The notes under the pieces: model-generated
Database searches by the model: none
The model's input: only the letters and a program-made list of their open reading frames with translations
What the model was told of the DNA's origin: nothing
In this document: positions 1 to 5,887 of the stretch, in pieces
Position numbering within the stretch: position 1 is the stretch's first letter
Layout of the letters: every line of letters starts with the position of its first letter
Made by a program: the position numbers and the translations under genes
Origin: an uncultured Lachnospiraceae bacterium
GTDB lineage: Bacteria > Bacillota_A > Clostridia > Lachnospirales > Lachnospiraceae
Assembly: GCA_949957035.1 (NCBI GenBank)
Contig: CATLIP010000102.1
Coordinates: 1-8,643, forward strand
Length of the DNA stretch: 8,643 bases
Direction of reading: 5' to 3'

Positions 1-1
1 T

Positions 2-604
2 GCGGACTTGATGCCGACGGGGGAGAGGGAGAGTATTAGTCAGGTGAAGCCGACTGGATGGCAGACTGTTAAATATGAGCATGTGGACGGTAAATATCTT
101 TATAATCGGTGTCATTTGATTGGTTACCAATTATCTGGGGAAAATGCCAATGAGAAGAATTTAATTACGGGTACGCGCTATATGAACGTGGATGGGATGC
201 TTCCTTTTGAAAATATGGTGGCAGATTATGTGAAGGAAACAGAGAATCATGTGCTGTACAGGGTTACTCCGATTTTTGAGGGAGACAATATGGTGGCAGA
301 CGGCGTGCAGATGGAGGCATATTCTGTTGAGGATGCAGGAGAGTCGATTTCCTTTAATGTGTTTGTTTATAATGTCCAGCCGGGAGTTACGATTGACTAT
401 GCTACCGGGGACAGTAAAGAGGCAGAGCCAGAGGCTTCACAGGCAGAGTCGATGGAGGGAGAGATTAGGGGAAATTCAAAGTCTAAGATTTATCATTGCC
501 CGGGGCAGGCGGCCTATGAGCAGATGGCGGATTCGAAGAATTTGGTGATTTTTTCTACAGAGAAAGAGGCGAAGGAGGCTGGATATCGGAAGGCGAAGCG
601 TTGA
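2..604 (+). CDS. DNA/RNA non-specific endonuclease (EndA/Spd1-like), 3' part
   Basis: The frame is open from the window edge (codon at 2-4) to the TGA at 602-604, so the true start, and probably a signal peptide, lie upstream. Counting from the TTG at 8 as residue 1, NRCH (33-36) followed by LIGYQLSGEN matches the DRGH catalytic region of the beta-beta-alpha-metal nucleases, with His36 (codon 113-115) as general base. Asn60, in TGTRYMN (54-60), is the likely metal ligand; the His-to-Asn spacing fits streptococcal Spd1-type enzymes. The family cleaves DNA and/or RNA without sequence specificity and is normally secreted or surface-bound, for uptake or degradation of nucleic acids. After an acidic linker (about 136-152), residues 154-198 (GN, IYHCPG, FSTEKEA, AGYRKAKR) resemble the small 'sunset' domain often found at the end of secreted nucleases. 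Both the reaction and the location are inferred from family membership. No terminator is obvious between this gene and the tRNA. Confidence 0.85.
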   Translation, partial: ADLMPTGERESISQVKPTGWQTVKYEHVDGKYLYNRCHLIGYQLSGENANEKNLITGTRYMNVDGMLPFENMVADYVKETENHVLYRVTPIFEGDNMVADGVQMEAYSVEDAGESISFNVFVYNVQPGVTIDYATGDSKEAEPEASQAESMEGEIRGNSKSKIYHCPGQAAYEQMADSKNLVIFSTEKEAKEAGYRKAKR

Positions 605-627
605 ATTAATTTTTTTTGAAATTTTTC

Positions 628-656
628 TTTTCTTATTAATAATTTCGTGATATAAT
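628..656 (+). promoter_or_regulatory. Probable promoter of the tRNA-Ala gene
   Basis: TATAAT at 651-656 lies nine bases before the mature tRNA 5' end (665), which places transcription start at about 663. No good -35 box is present; the hexamer at the 17-base spacing (628-633, TTTTCT) is poor, but the whole upstream stretch is T/A rich. The -10 call is firm and the -35 is a placeholder. Confidence 0.55.
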
Positions 657-664
657 CGTGGCAT

Positions 665-740
665 GGGGTATTAGCGCAGTTGGGAGCGCGCAACATTCGC
701 ATTGTTGAGGCCACGGGTTCGAATCCCGTATACTCCACCA
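665..740 (+). tRNA. tRNA-Ala, anticodon CGC
   Basis: A complete 76-base cloverleaf can be drawn. The acceptor stem is GGGGTAT/ATACTCC, the D stem GCGC/GCGC with an 8-base loop AGTTGGGA, and the anticodon stem CAACA/TGTTG with loop TTCGCAT. The variable loop is AGGCC, the T stem ACGGG/CCCGT with loop TTCGAAT, then A73 and an encoded CCA at 738-740. Anticodon bases 34-36 are CGC (698-700), reading GCG. The acceptor stem contains G3:U70, the alanine identity element known for AlaRS, so sequence and identity rules agree. It stands alone rather than in a tRNA cluster and has its own -10 box. No T-tract terminator follows directly. Confidence 0.95.
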
Positions 741-801
741 AAAAGTCCTTACTCCAACCCTTGCCAAAAAATTTTGATAAGCGGCTGGATATTGAAGATA
801 G

Positions 802-831
802 GAAGTCCATGAGCAAGTGCTCATGGGCTTC
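802..831. repeat. 13-bp inverted repeat (hairpin) downstream of tRNA-Ala
   Basis: Arms 802-814 and 819-831 pair over 13 positions with one G.U (806/827) around the 4-base loop AAGT. The core CCATGAGC/GCTCATGG is perfect. No T tract follows on the + strand and no T run follows the hairpin on the - strand, so it is not a standard intrinsic terminator. Confidence 0.8.
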
Positions 832-910
832 TGCGTTATCTGCGGCAGAGTTTAATTGCGTCAATTCGTCTTTGATGGGTTCCTTCACTATACTGTATCC
901 AATATATTCT

Positions 911-934
911 AATCTCAACACCAATCTCAACACC
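911..934. repeat. Perfect tandem duplication of a 12-mer
   Basis: AATCTCAACACC occurs at 911-922 and again at 923-934 with no gap. It lies in the gene-free stretch after the tRNA, on its promoter-proximal side. A unit of 12 keeps any reading frame, so it fits either a coding remnant on the - strand or a slippage duplication. Confidence 0.9.
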
Positions 935-949
935 AAACAACAAAGTTCC

Positions 950-1005
950 TTGACAAGCCAATAAAGGCTTTACACTAGAAAAAATAGTCTTACTGCGGCT
1001 ATAAT
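950..1005 (+). promoter_or_regulatory. Candidate promoter region for the 1097 gene
   Basis: TTGACA (950-955) is a consensus -35, but the nearest -10-like hexamer, TACACT (971-976), sits at only 15 bases. A consensus TATAAT (1000-1005) has no good -35 at 16-18 bases; TTTACA (969-974) is 25 bases away. Transcription from about 1012 would give an 85-base leader. The real pairing cannot be decided by eye. Confidence 0.35.
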
Positions 1006-1096
1006 AGTGTGGCAAATGTACGCGGAACGTAGTAAAATGGTCAGTATAACATGGGCCGAAGAGGTTGTGGAGTCGAGAATGTAAGGAGAAAGAGAG

Positions 1097-1744
1097 ATGT
1101 TAAAAAAAAAGGAGTTAGAATTACTGACGATGGAGCTGGAAACGGAGTCTTTGAGTCCGGAGGTATATCGTTATCGGACAGACTGGGGAATATCAGTCGT
1201 TTACTATTTGTTTGACCCGGATTTGCTGGAACAATTTATATTTGAGCCGGTTTATCTGAGTCCGGCAGATGTAGAATGTGAAGGAATGTCAGAGGAAGAG
1301 ATATTTAAGGCTATTTTAGATAGTACGGTTAAGATAATGCATACGGAAATTATCCCGTTTCCGGAATATTTTCGGGAGTTTGAAGATATTTGTGAGGATA
1401 AAACAAAGATTCCTGTAATCAAAGGAATTGCAAAAGCAATGGAAGGTGCAGAGGAAGAGAATAGAGTGTGGTGTGTTACCGGTTCTCTCAGGGAGCGTTG
1501 TGCATCCGGCGCTCTTTATCAGCCGCTGCTTCGGAATTTTTGTGAAGAACACAAGTGTTCAGGAGTTCTAATTGGTTTTAGCGATAATGATTTTGCATAT
1601 TTGGGTAAGGACAATCCGCAGATGGCGTCTCTGATGCCGCCGTTGGTGTATGGCCTTAGTCATATTGTGGAAGATGCGAAGGAGATTGTAGATAGGAAAA
1701 TCCTGCGGTACGATTACGAAACGGATACATTTCAGGTATTTTAA
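1097..1744 (+). CDS. Hypothetical protein, 215 residues, cytosolic
   Basis: ATG at 1097 has a strong site AAGGAG (1083-1088) eight bases upstream, and the frame runs to TAA at 1742-1744. I do not recognise the family. The product is acidic and has neither a signal peptide nor a membrane segment. An N-terminal third rich in Glu and Leu (ELELLTMELE) leads into aromatic-rich strands (WGISVVYYLF, about 30-39). The later part carries VWCVTGSL (124-131), a Cys-containing stretch (RNFCEEHKCSGVLIGFSDND) and a C-terminal RKILRYDYETDTF. The order 'VTGS...GALYQPLL...liGFSDNDFAYL' faintly recalls DUF5688-like proteins of Lachnospiraceae, but this is only a resemblance of layout. It appears to be a single gene: an unlinked intergenic region lies on each side, and the next gene has its own promoter. 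No terminator is visible after it. Confidence 0.8.
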   Translation: MLKKKELELLTMELETESLSPEVYRYRTDWGISVVYYLFDPDLLEQFIFEPVYLSPADVECEGMSEEEIFKAILDSTVKIMHTEIIPFPEYFREFEDICEDKTKIPVIKGIAKAMEGAEEENRVWCVTGSLRERCASGALYQPLLRNFCEEHKCSGVLIGFSDNDFAYLGKDNPQMASLMPPLVYGLSHIVEDAKEIVDRKILRYDYETDTFQVF

Positions 1745-1808
1745 AGTGTGGAACCGGATATAAAAGAGGTTGTGCTGCTGAGAAGCTGACATAATGATGT
1801 GCAGGAAC

Positions 1809-1837
1809 TTTACACCTTCGTTATATTTTAGTATAAT
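1809..1837 (+). promoter_or_regulatory. Sigma-A type promoter of the amylosucrase-carboxypeptidase unit
   Basis: TTTACA (1809-1814) and TATAAT (1832-1837) are separated by exactly 17 bases, which is near consensus. Transcription should start near 1844, leaving a leader of about 109 bases. The leader holds a short hairpin TACCCA/TGGGTA (1886-1891/1897-1902) with no T tract, so no clear riboswitch is recognised. No catabolite (cre) box was identified with confidence. Confidence 0.8.
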
Positions 1838-1952
1838 AGGATTGGCAGGAAGGAATTGGTTATTATTTCAGTTTCTTTTGCTGTCTACCCACCCAATGGG
1901 TATGGATTTTATAATGCCCGGCGGAGATAAACATATGGAATGAGGAAGTACT

Positions 1953-4181
1953 ATGGCAAAGAAATCAAGAAAAGACCGCAAGCAGGCTGCGGCAAAGCAG
2001 AGCATTGAAAAACAGAAAAAGGCAGGACAGAATGTTGCGGTGCAGGCTGCAGAGGCCGAAAAGAAGGTGGAGAGTGAGAAGATGGAAACTGTTAAAGTGG
2101 AAACTCAGGAGAAAGACGCTGTAAATACGGCAGGAGAGGTTTCTGAGAGTGCCGTAGAAGAAGTGAAGGTATGCTGTGGAGAAGAAGCGGAAGGAGCTTC
2201 TAAAGCAAAGGAAGTTTGTGAAGCTGAGCATGGACAGGAAGAAGAGGGAGCTTGTGAAGCAAAGACCGAGCAGGAAGCAGATGTAAGCTGTGAATCCAAA
2301 GAGGAAAAAGAGGCGGAAGAAGCGCTAAGAAAAGCAGAGCAGCGTGCAGCTTATGAGAAACGTTTTTCCAGACATTTTGACGAGCTGAAATGGCTGTATA
2401 TGGAATTGTATGGAAACAGTTCGATGTTTGCTGAGCTGTGTGACAATCTTTATAGGTTTTATGAAGAGCGTAACGAGGATTTGAAGGAGATTGACCGGCA
2501 GCGTGAGGCATATCCGGAATGGTATAAGCAGAATGACATGCTGGGCATGATGTTCTATATCGACAATTTTGCCGGCAATATGAAGGGGGTAGAATCAAAG
2601 CTTGATTACCTTGAGAAGAGCAATGTGAACTATATTCATTTGATGCCGTTTTTGGATACAGTGGAGGGCCGTTCGGATGGCGGTTATGCGGTAGCAGATT
2701 TCCGCAAGGTTCAGGAGAAGCTTGGAACCATGGAGGACTTGGAGAGTCTGACGGCGGCGTGTCATAAGAAGAATATGAATGTCTGTATGGATTTCGTTAT
2801 GAACCATACCTCGGAGGACCATGAGTGGGCGAAGAAGGCAAGGCAGGGAATCGGGGAATACATGAGCAGATATTTCTTCTTCGATAACTATTCCATACCG
2901 GCAGAGTATGAGAAGACTGTACCTCAAGTATTTCCTACAACGGCGCCAGGGAATTTTACATGGCTTCCGGATGTGGAGCATTTTGTAATGACGTCTTTCT
3001 ATCCGTATCAGTGGGATTTGAATTATAAGAACCCAAGGGTATTTAATGAGATGATGTATAACTTCCTGTTTTTAGCGAATAAGGGAATTGATATTATCCG
3101 TATTGATGCCGTTCCTTATATATGGAAGGAACTGTATACCCAGTGCAGAAATCTTCCGCAGGTACATACGATTGTACGTATGATGCGTATGATTGGCGAG
3201 ATTGTTTGTCCGAGTGTTCTGCTGCTCGGTGAAGTTGTGATGGAGCCGGAGAAAGTGGTTCCTTACTTTGGAACTGTGGAGAAGCCGGAGTGTCATATGC
3301 TTTATAATGTTACGACGATGGCAACTACATGGCATACTGTGGCGACGAGGGATGTGGGGCTTCTGCGGCAGCAGCTTGATATTGTCAACCGTCTGCCCAA
3401 AGACTATGTGTTCCTGAATTACCTGCGTTGTCATGATGATATTGGTTGGGGGCTGGATTATGCTTCTCTTGCGAGGGAGGGAATCCGCGAACGTCCTCAT
3501 AAGCAGTACTTGAATGATTATTTCCAGGGATATGTGGGCGAGAGTACCAGCCGCGGCGAGTTGTATAATGCAGACCCAGTCACAGGCGATGCAAGATTCT
3601 GCGGAACAACTGCTTCTATGTGTGGAATTGAGAAGGCCGGATTCGAGCAGGATGCAGATGCTATGGAGAAGGCTATCCAAAAGGACGTTATGCTTCATGC
3701 TTATATGTTTATGCAGTCCGGAATCCCTGTGCTTTACAGTGGAGATGAGATTGGTCAGGTAAACGACTATACTTATAAGGAAAATCCCAACAAGGCGGCC
3801 GATTCCCGCTATATCCACAGGGGAGCAATGAATTGGGAGCTGGCAGAGAATATTACGGACGCGGATACCGTAGAAGGCAAAGTATTCCAGAAATTGGGAC
3901 AGTTGGAGGAGATTCGTAAATCTGAGAAGGTATTCGTATCTACAGCAGACACATGGACGATTGAGACATGGGAATCAGGTGTTCTGTGTATCGGCAGGTA
4001 TTTTGAAGGTGAGAAGCTGATTGGATTGTTCAATTTCAGTGAATATGATAAAACAGCATGGATTAACGAAGAAGACGGCATGTATATGGATTTGGTTTCC
4101 GGTGAGAGAATGGAAGCCAGAGGCGTCAATATTCCGGCCTTTGGATTCTATTATTTGAAAAAAGAGGCTGAAGCCGAATAA
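1953..4181 (+). CDS. Amylosucrase-type glycoside hydrolase (GH13_4) with charged N-terminal extension
   Basis: This 742-residue protein shows a complete amylosucrase-like core from about residue 137. A helical N-domain (SRHFDELKWLYMELYGN, 139-155) is followed by the (beta/alpha)8 barrel. The barrel has SDGGYAV (Asp242 and Tyr245 of the -1 site), MNHTS (His285), RIDA (383-386, nucleophile Asp385), LLLGE (acid/base Glu427) and CHDD (His494, transition-state Asp495). GIPVLYSGDEIG and AADSR (Arg619) come later. The 42-residue gap from Asp385 to Glu427 equals that between the known catalytic residues of Neisseria amylosucrase, and every catalytic residue is present. The family transfers glucose from sucrose onto alpha-1,4-glucan and releases fructose; sucrose hydrolysis is the main alternative. 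There is no signal peptide, so it is probably cytosolic. Residues 1 to about 135 are a Lys/Glu/Ala-rich low-complexity extension with cysteines 74, 75, 89, 101 and 113, which is not part of the usual core of about 636 residues. The start has GAGGAA at 1942-1947, five bases upstream. Only two bases separate its stop from the next start. Confidence 0.88.
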   Translation: MAKKSRKDRKQAAAKQSIEKQKKAGQNVAVQAAEAEKKVESEKMETVKVETQEKDAVNTAGEVSESAVEEVKVCCGEEAEGASKAKEVCEAEHGQEEEGACEAKTEQEADVSCESKEEKEAEEALRKAEQRAAYEKRFSRHFDELKWLYMELYGNSSMFAELCDNLYRFYEERNEDLKEIDRQREAYPEWYKQNDMLGMMFYIDNFAGNMKGVESKLDYLEKSNVNYIHLMPFLDTVEGRSDGGYAVADFRKVQEKLGTMEDLESLTAACHKKNMNVCMDFVMNHTSEDHEWAKKARQGIGEYMSRYFFFDNYSIPAEYEKTVPQVFPTTAPGNFTWLPDVEHFVMTSFYPYQWDLNYKNPRVFNEMMYNFLFLANKGIDIIRIDAVPYIWKELYTQCRNLPQVHTIVRMMRMIGEIVCPSVLLLGEVVMEPEKVVPYFGTVEKPECHMLYNVTTMATTWHTVATRDVGLLRQQLDIVNRLPKDYVFLNYLRCHDDIGWGLDYASLAREGIRERPHKQYLNDYFQGYVGESTSRGELYNADPVTGDARFCGTTASMCGIEKAGFEQDADAMEKAIQKDVMLHAYMFMQSGIPVLYSGDEIGQVNDYTYKENPNKAADSRYIHRGAMNWELAENITDADTVEGKVFQKLGQLEEIRKSEKVFVSTADTWTIETWESGVLCIGRYFEGEKLIGLFNFSEYDKTAWINEEDGMYMDLVSGERMEARGVNIPAFGFYYLKKEAEAE
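2208..2315 (+). repeat. Three 12-residue Cys-containing repeats in the amylosucrase N-terminal extension
   Basis: Residues 86-97 (KEVCEAEHGQEE), 98-109 (EGACEAKTEQEA) and 110-121 (DVSCESKEEKEA) align without gaps. Cys sits at position 4, Glu at 5, Ala or Ser at 6 and Glu at 11. Cysteines 89, 101 and 113 are therefore exactly 12 residues apart. The repeats lie in the low-complexity extension and are degenerate at DNA level. Their function is unknown. Confidence 0.7.
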
Positions 4182-4183
4182 AT

Positions 4184-5578
4184 ATGAGAAGAAGAAAACA
4201 GATATGGATTGCCGCTTTTGCGGCAATCCTTTGGGTATGCAGCGGAAGTTTGGCATTTGGGAATGAAGCCTCAGAGGGTCAGCCGGCTCAGGCGGAAGAG
4301 CTTACAGAGGAAGAGCGGCTTAAGCAGGAGCTTGACGCGGTATATGGGATGCCGGTTCAGTCCAATGAGACGGAGGGCTGGCCGCAGGGACCAGGGACAT
4401 ACGGTGAGGCGGCCATTGTGATGGAGGTGGAGTCGGGAGCTGTTCTGTATGCGAAGAACATAGATGATCATCATTTTCCGGCAAGTATAACAAAATTACT
4501 GACAGCATTGGTGGCGTTAGAGAATGGGAAGTTTACCGACCCTGTGGTATTTTCCCATGAGAGCCTGGCGTTTCTTCAACCAGGGGATGCCTATATCGGA
4601 ATGAAGGAAGGAAATCAGATTACACTGGAACAGGCATTGTATGCGACTCTTTTGGCCTCTGCAAATGAAGGGGCGTACGCGGTTGCGGAGAACGTGGGGA
4701 AAAATGCAGGGCATGACTATGCATGGTTTTTGGAACAGATGAATGAGCGCTGCAAGGAACTTGGCGGGGAGAACTCTAATTTTATGAATCCCCATGGATT
4801 GCATGACCCCAACCATTATACTTGTGCGAGGGATATGGCGTTGATTGGGCGGGAGTTGTTTAAGCATCCTGAGTTTTTTAACATTGTGCAGACCTTGAAT
4901 TATACAATACCTGCATCGGAGACAACAGAGGAGCATATTTTCCAGCAGAAGCATAAGATGCTGAAGGAAGGGAATGCCAATTACTATGAGTATGCGGTTG
5001 GCGGCAAGACCGGGTATACGGACGAGGCAATGTCTACGCTGGTCACGATGGCGGACAACGGGAAAATGCAGCTTGTATGTGTGGTTCTGAAGACGCATGG
5101 GGTTAATGTTTACCCTGATACAAGGAACCTGTTGGAGTATGCGTTTCATAATTTCAGCAAGACGCTGCCGGCAGCCAATGAGAAGTCGGAGGATGTGGCA
5201 GAGATTCCGGATGAGCAGAATATTGTTGTGCCTAATGGCGTCGAATTTCAGGATTTGGAGATGGAGATTGTCCCGGATGAGGAGTCGGAAGGGGAAGGAG
5301 TTCTGTTGTACAGCTATAAGGGCAATCCCGTAGGGAACGTTCGGGCAGTCTTAAGCCAGACATATTTTGACAGAGTTCAGGCGGAAAAAGAGGAGGCTGA
5401 GGCGAAGAAGTCAGAGGATGGCAAAAGCAGCAAGGAGAAGCAATCAGGCTCCCTTGAAAATAAGGATATTGTAAAGAAATGTGTTCTTGGAGCAGCGGCG
5501 GTCGTGCTTATTGTTTTGCTGGCTGTTCTGGGTAAGTTTGTTCTCGAGGGAAAGAGAAAGAAAAAGAAGAAAAAGTAA
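4184..5578 (+). CDS. D-alanyl-D-alanine carboxypeptidase, PBP5/DacF type (S11), membrane-anchored
   Basis: This 464-residue protein trims the terminal D-Ala of peptidoglycan stem pentapeptides outside the membrane. The penicillin-binding motifs are complete: SITK (nucleophile Ser101, Lys104), SAN (159-161) and KTG (275-277) inside VGGKTGYTDEAMSTL. The N-terminus MRRRK plus a hydrophobic stretch (7-24) is a Sec signal, with likely cleavage near residue 26 (AFG/N). A beta-rich C-terminal domain (about 340-390) is followed by a charged linker, a membrane segment (433-450) and a lysine tail ending the protein. DacF/PBP5 enzymes usually end in an amphipathic helix, so the true transmembrane anchor is a variation. 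The start follows the upstream stop by two bases and has no good Shine-Dalgarno site (nearest GAGG at 4164), so translation probably depends on coupling. A D,D-carboxypeptidase is certain; the exact paralogue (dacA, dacB or dacF) is not. Confidence 0.93.
   Translation: MRRRKQIWIAAFAAILWVCSGSLAFGNEASEGQPAQAEELTEEERLKQELDAVYGMPVQSNETEGWPQGPGTYGEAAIVMEVESGAVLYAKNIDDHHFPASITKLLTALVALENGKFTDPVVFSHESLAFLQPGDAYIGMKEGNQITLEQALYATLLASANEGAYAVAENVGKNAGHDYAWFLEQMNERCKELGGENSNFMNPHGLHDPNHYTCARDMALIGRELFKHPEFFNIVQTLNYTIPASETTEEHIFQQKHKMLKEGNANYYEYAVGGKTGYTDEAMSTLVTMADNGKMQLVCVVLKTHGVNVYPDTRNLLEYAFHNFSKTLPAANEKSEDVAEIPDEQNIVVPNGVEFQDLEMEIVPDEESEGEGVLLYSYKGNPVGNVRAVLSQTYFDRVQAEKEEAEAKKSEDGKSSKEKQSGSLENKDIVKKCVLGAAAVVLIVLLAVLGKFVLEGKRKKKKKK
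4206..4229 (+). repeat. Perfect 10-bp hairpin in the signal-peptide codons of the carboxypeptidase
   Basis: GGATTGCCGC (4206-4215) and GCGGCAATCC (4220-4229) are exact reverse complements around TTTT. The hairpin begins 22 bases after the A of the ATG, in codons 8-16. It may be a by-product of an Ala-Ile-rich signal peptide or may affect translation of a gene that lacks a ribosome site. Confidence 0.85.
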
Positions 5579-5605
5579 AAACCTCTTGACGATATGAGGG
5601 GTTTT
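5578..5605 (+). terminator. Intrinsic terminator of the amylosucrase-carboxypeptidase unit
   Basis: AAAACCTCTT (5578-5587) pairs with GAGGGGTTTT (5596-5605) over 10 positions (two G.U pairs) around the 8-base loop GACGATAT. The stem begins at the last base of the carboxypeptidase stop codon and its right arm ends in TTTT. The U run is short, so read-through is possible. Confidence 0.7.
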
Positions 5606-5614
5606 GACTATAAT
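5586..5614 (+). promoter_or_regulatory. Sigma-A type promoter of the T-box/ileS transcript, overlapping the terminator
   Basis: TTGACG (5586-5591) and TATAAT (5609-5614) are spaced by exactly 17 bases. Transcription should begin around 5621, just before the first T-box helix (5630), which supports the call. The -35 box lies in the top of the upstream terminator stem and its loop, and the spacer is the terminator's right arm. Confidence 0.82.
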
Positions 5615-5620
5615 TAACCA

Positions 5621-5887
5621 CACAGGAAAAGCGTTGACGAAGACAGTAAGACATATCAGAAAGGTACAGCGAGCCGGGGCGGGTGGAAGCCTGGTGCAAG
5701 TAGGGCATGTCTGAATATCACTTCCGAGCTGCAGTTGCCGAAAGATGTAGTGTCTGCTGATGACACTTGAAAGGCCGAGTAGGTTCTGCCGGGATTCCCA
5801 CGTTACAGGGAAGACATATGACAGTATGTTTAGGTGGTTTGTAAGCGTGAGCATTCGCTCCCGTCCTATTCAGGGCGGGAGTTTTTT
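5621..5887 (+). promoter_or_regulatory. T-box riboswitch, isoleucine-specific, controlling ileS
   Basis: Stem I can be traced in detail. AGC (5630-5632) pairs with GCT (5728-5730) below a kink-turn-like GTTGAC/CGA loop. GAAG (5639-5642) pairs with CTTC (5721-5724). AGTA (5645-5648) faces the specifier loop GAAT-ATC-AC. AGACAT (5649-5654) pairs with ATGTCT (5707-5712). The specifier is ATC (5717-5719, Ile). The distal part has AGCGAGCCGGGG and GGTGGAAGCC-like motifs. A middle helix AGTGTC/GACACT (5749-5754/5762-5767) follows. The T-box itself is TAGGTGGT at 5831-5838, and its UGGU fits the A73-CCA end of tRNA-Ile. TAGG (5831-5834) pairs with CCTA (5865-5868) and GAGC (5849-5852) with GCTC (5857-5860) to make the antiterminator. 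Uncharged tRNA-Ile should stabilise this and let ileS be transcribed. The match to known T-boxes is strong although the T-box core is divergent. Confidence 0.92.
5858..5887 (+). terminator. Regulated intrinsic terminator of the ileS T-box
   Basis: CTCCCGTCCT (5858-5867) pairs with AGGGCGGGAG (5872-5881) over 10 positions (one G.U) around ATTC, followed by six T (5882-5887). The left arm shares CTC and CCT with the antiterminator, so the two folds are mutually exclusive. Confidence 0.92.

Larger units (their letters stand above)
741..1096. other. Intergenic stretch without a recognisable gene; possible remnant or RNA
   Basis: These 356 bases between the tRNA and the next gene carry no gene that I recognise. 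On the - strand a frame without ATG is open from about 969 down through the tRNA. Its conceptual product in the 936-746 part includes KEPIKDELTQLNSAADNAEA and DFLSSISSRLSKFF, which looks more protein-like than random sequence, but its continuation through the tRNA is certainly an artefact. The segment also holds a 13-bp hairpin (802-831), a 12-bp tandem duplication (911-934) and promoter-like hexamers near 950-1005. Tyrosine-recombinase elements often insert at tRNA 3' ends, so a decayed integrated element is one explanation. A noncoding RNA or long leader is another. Confidence 0.4.

Noticed and set aside
514..936. Long - strand frame running across the tRNA gene
   Set aside because: The part over 665-740 is the antisense of the tRNA (it gives the familiar GFEPVAS...LRAPNCANTP pattern), and the frame starts at TTG without a ribosome site. 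It is not a gene as drawn; only its upstream part is kept as a possible remnant.
1935..1943. Two-codon ORF ATG-GAA-TGA just before the amylosucrase start
   Set aside because: Too short to judge and its ribosome site is weak; probably chance.
3072..3818. 248-codon - strand frame inside the amylosucrase gene
   Set aside because: It is opposite a gene with all catalytic residues and has no ribosome site or recognisable motif, so it is an antisense shadow. The same holds for the - strand frames opposite the carboxypeptidase (4517-5149) and ileS (6356-7006).
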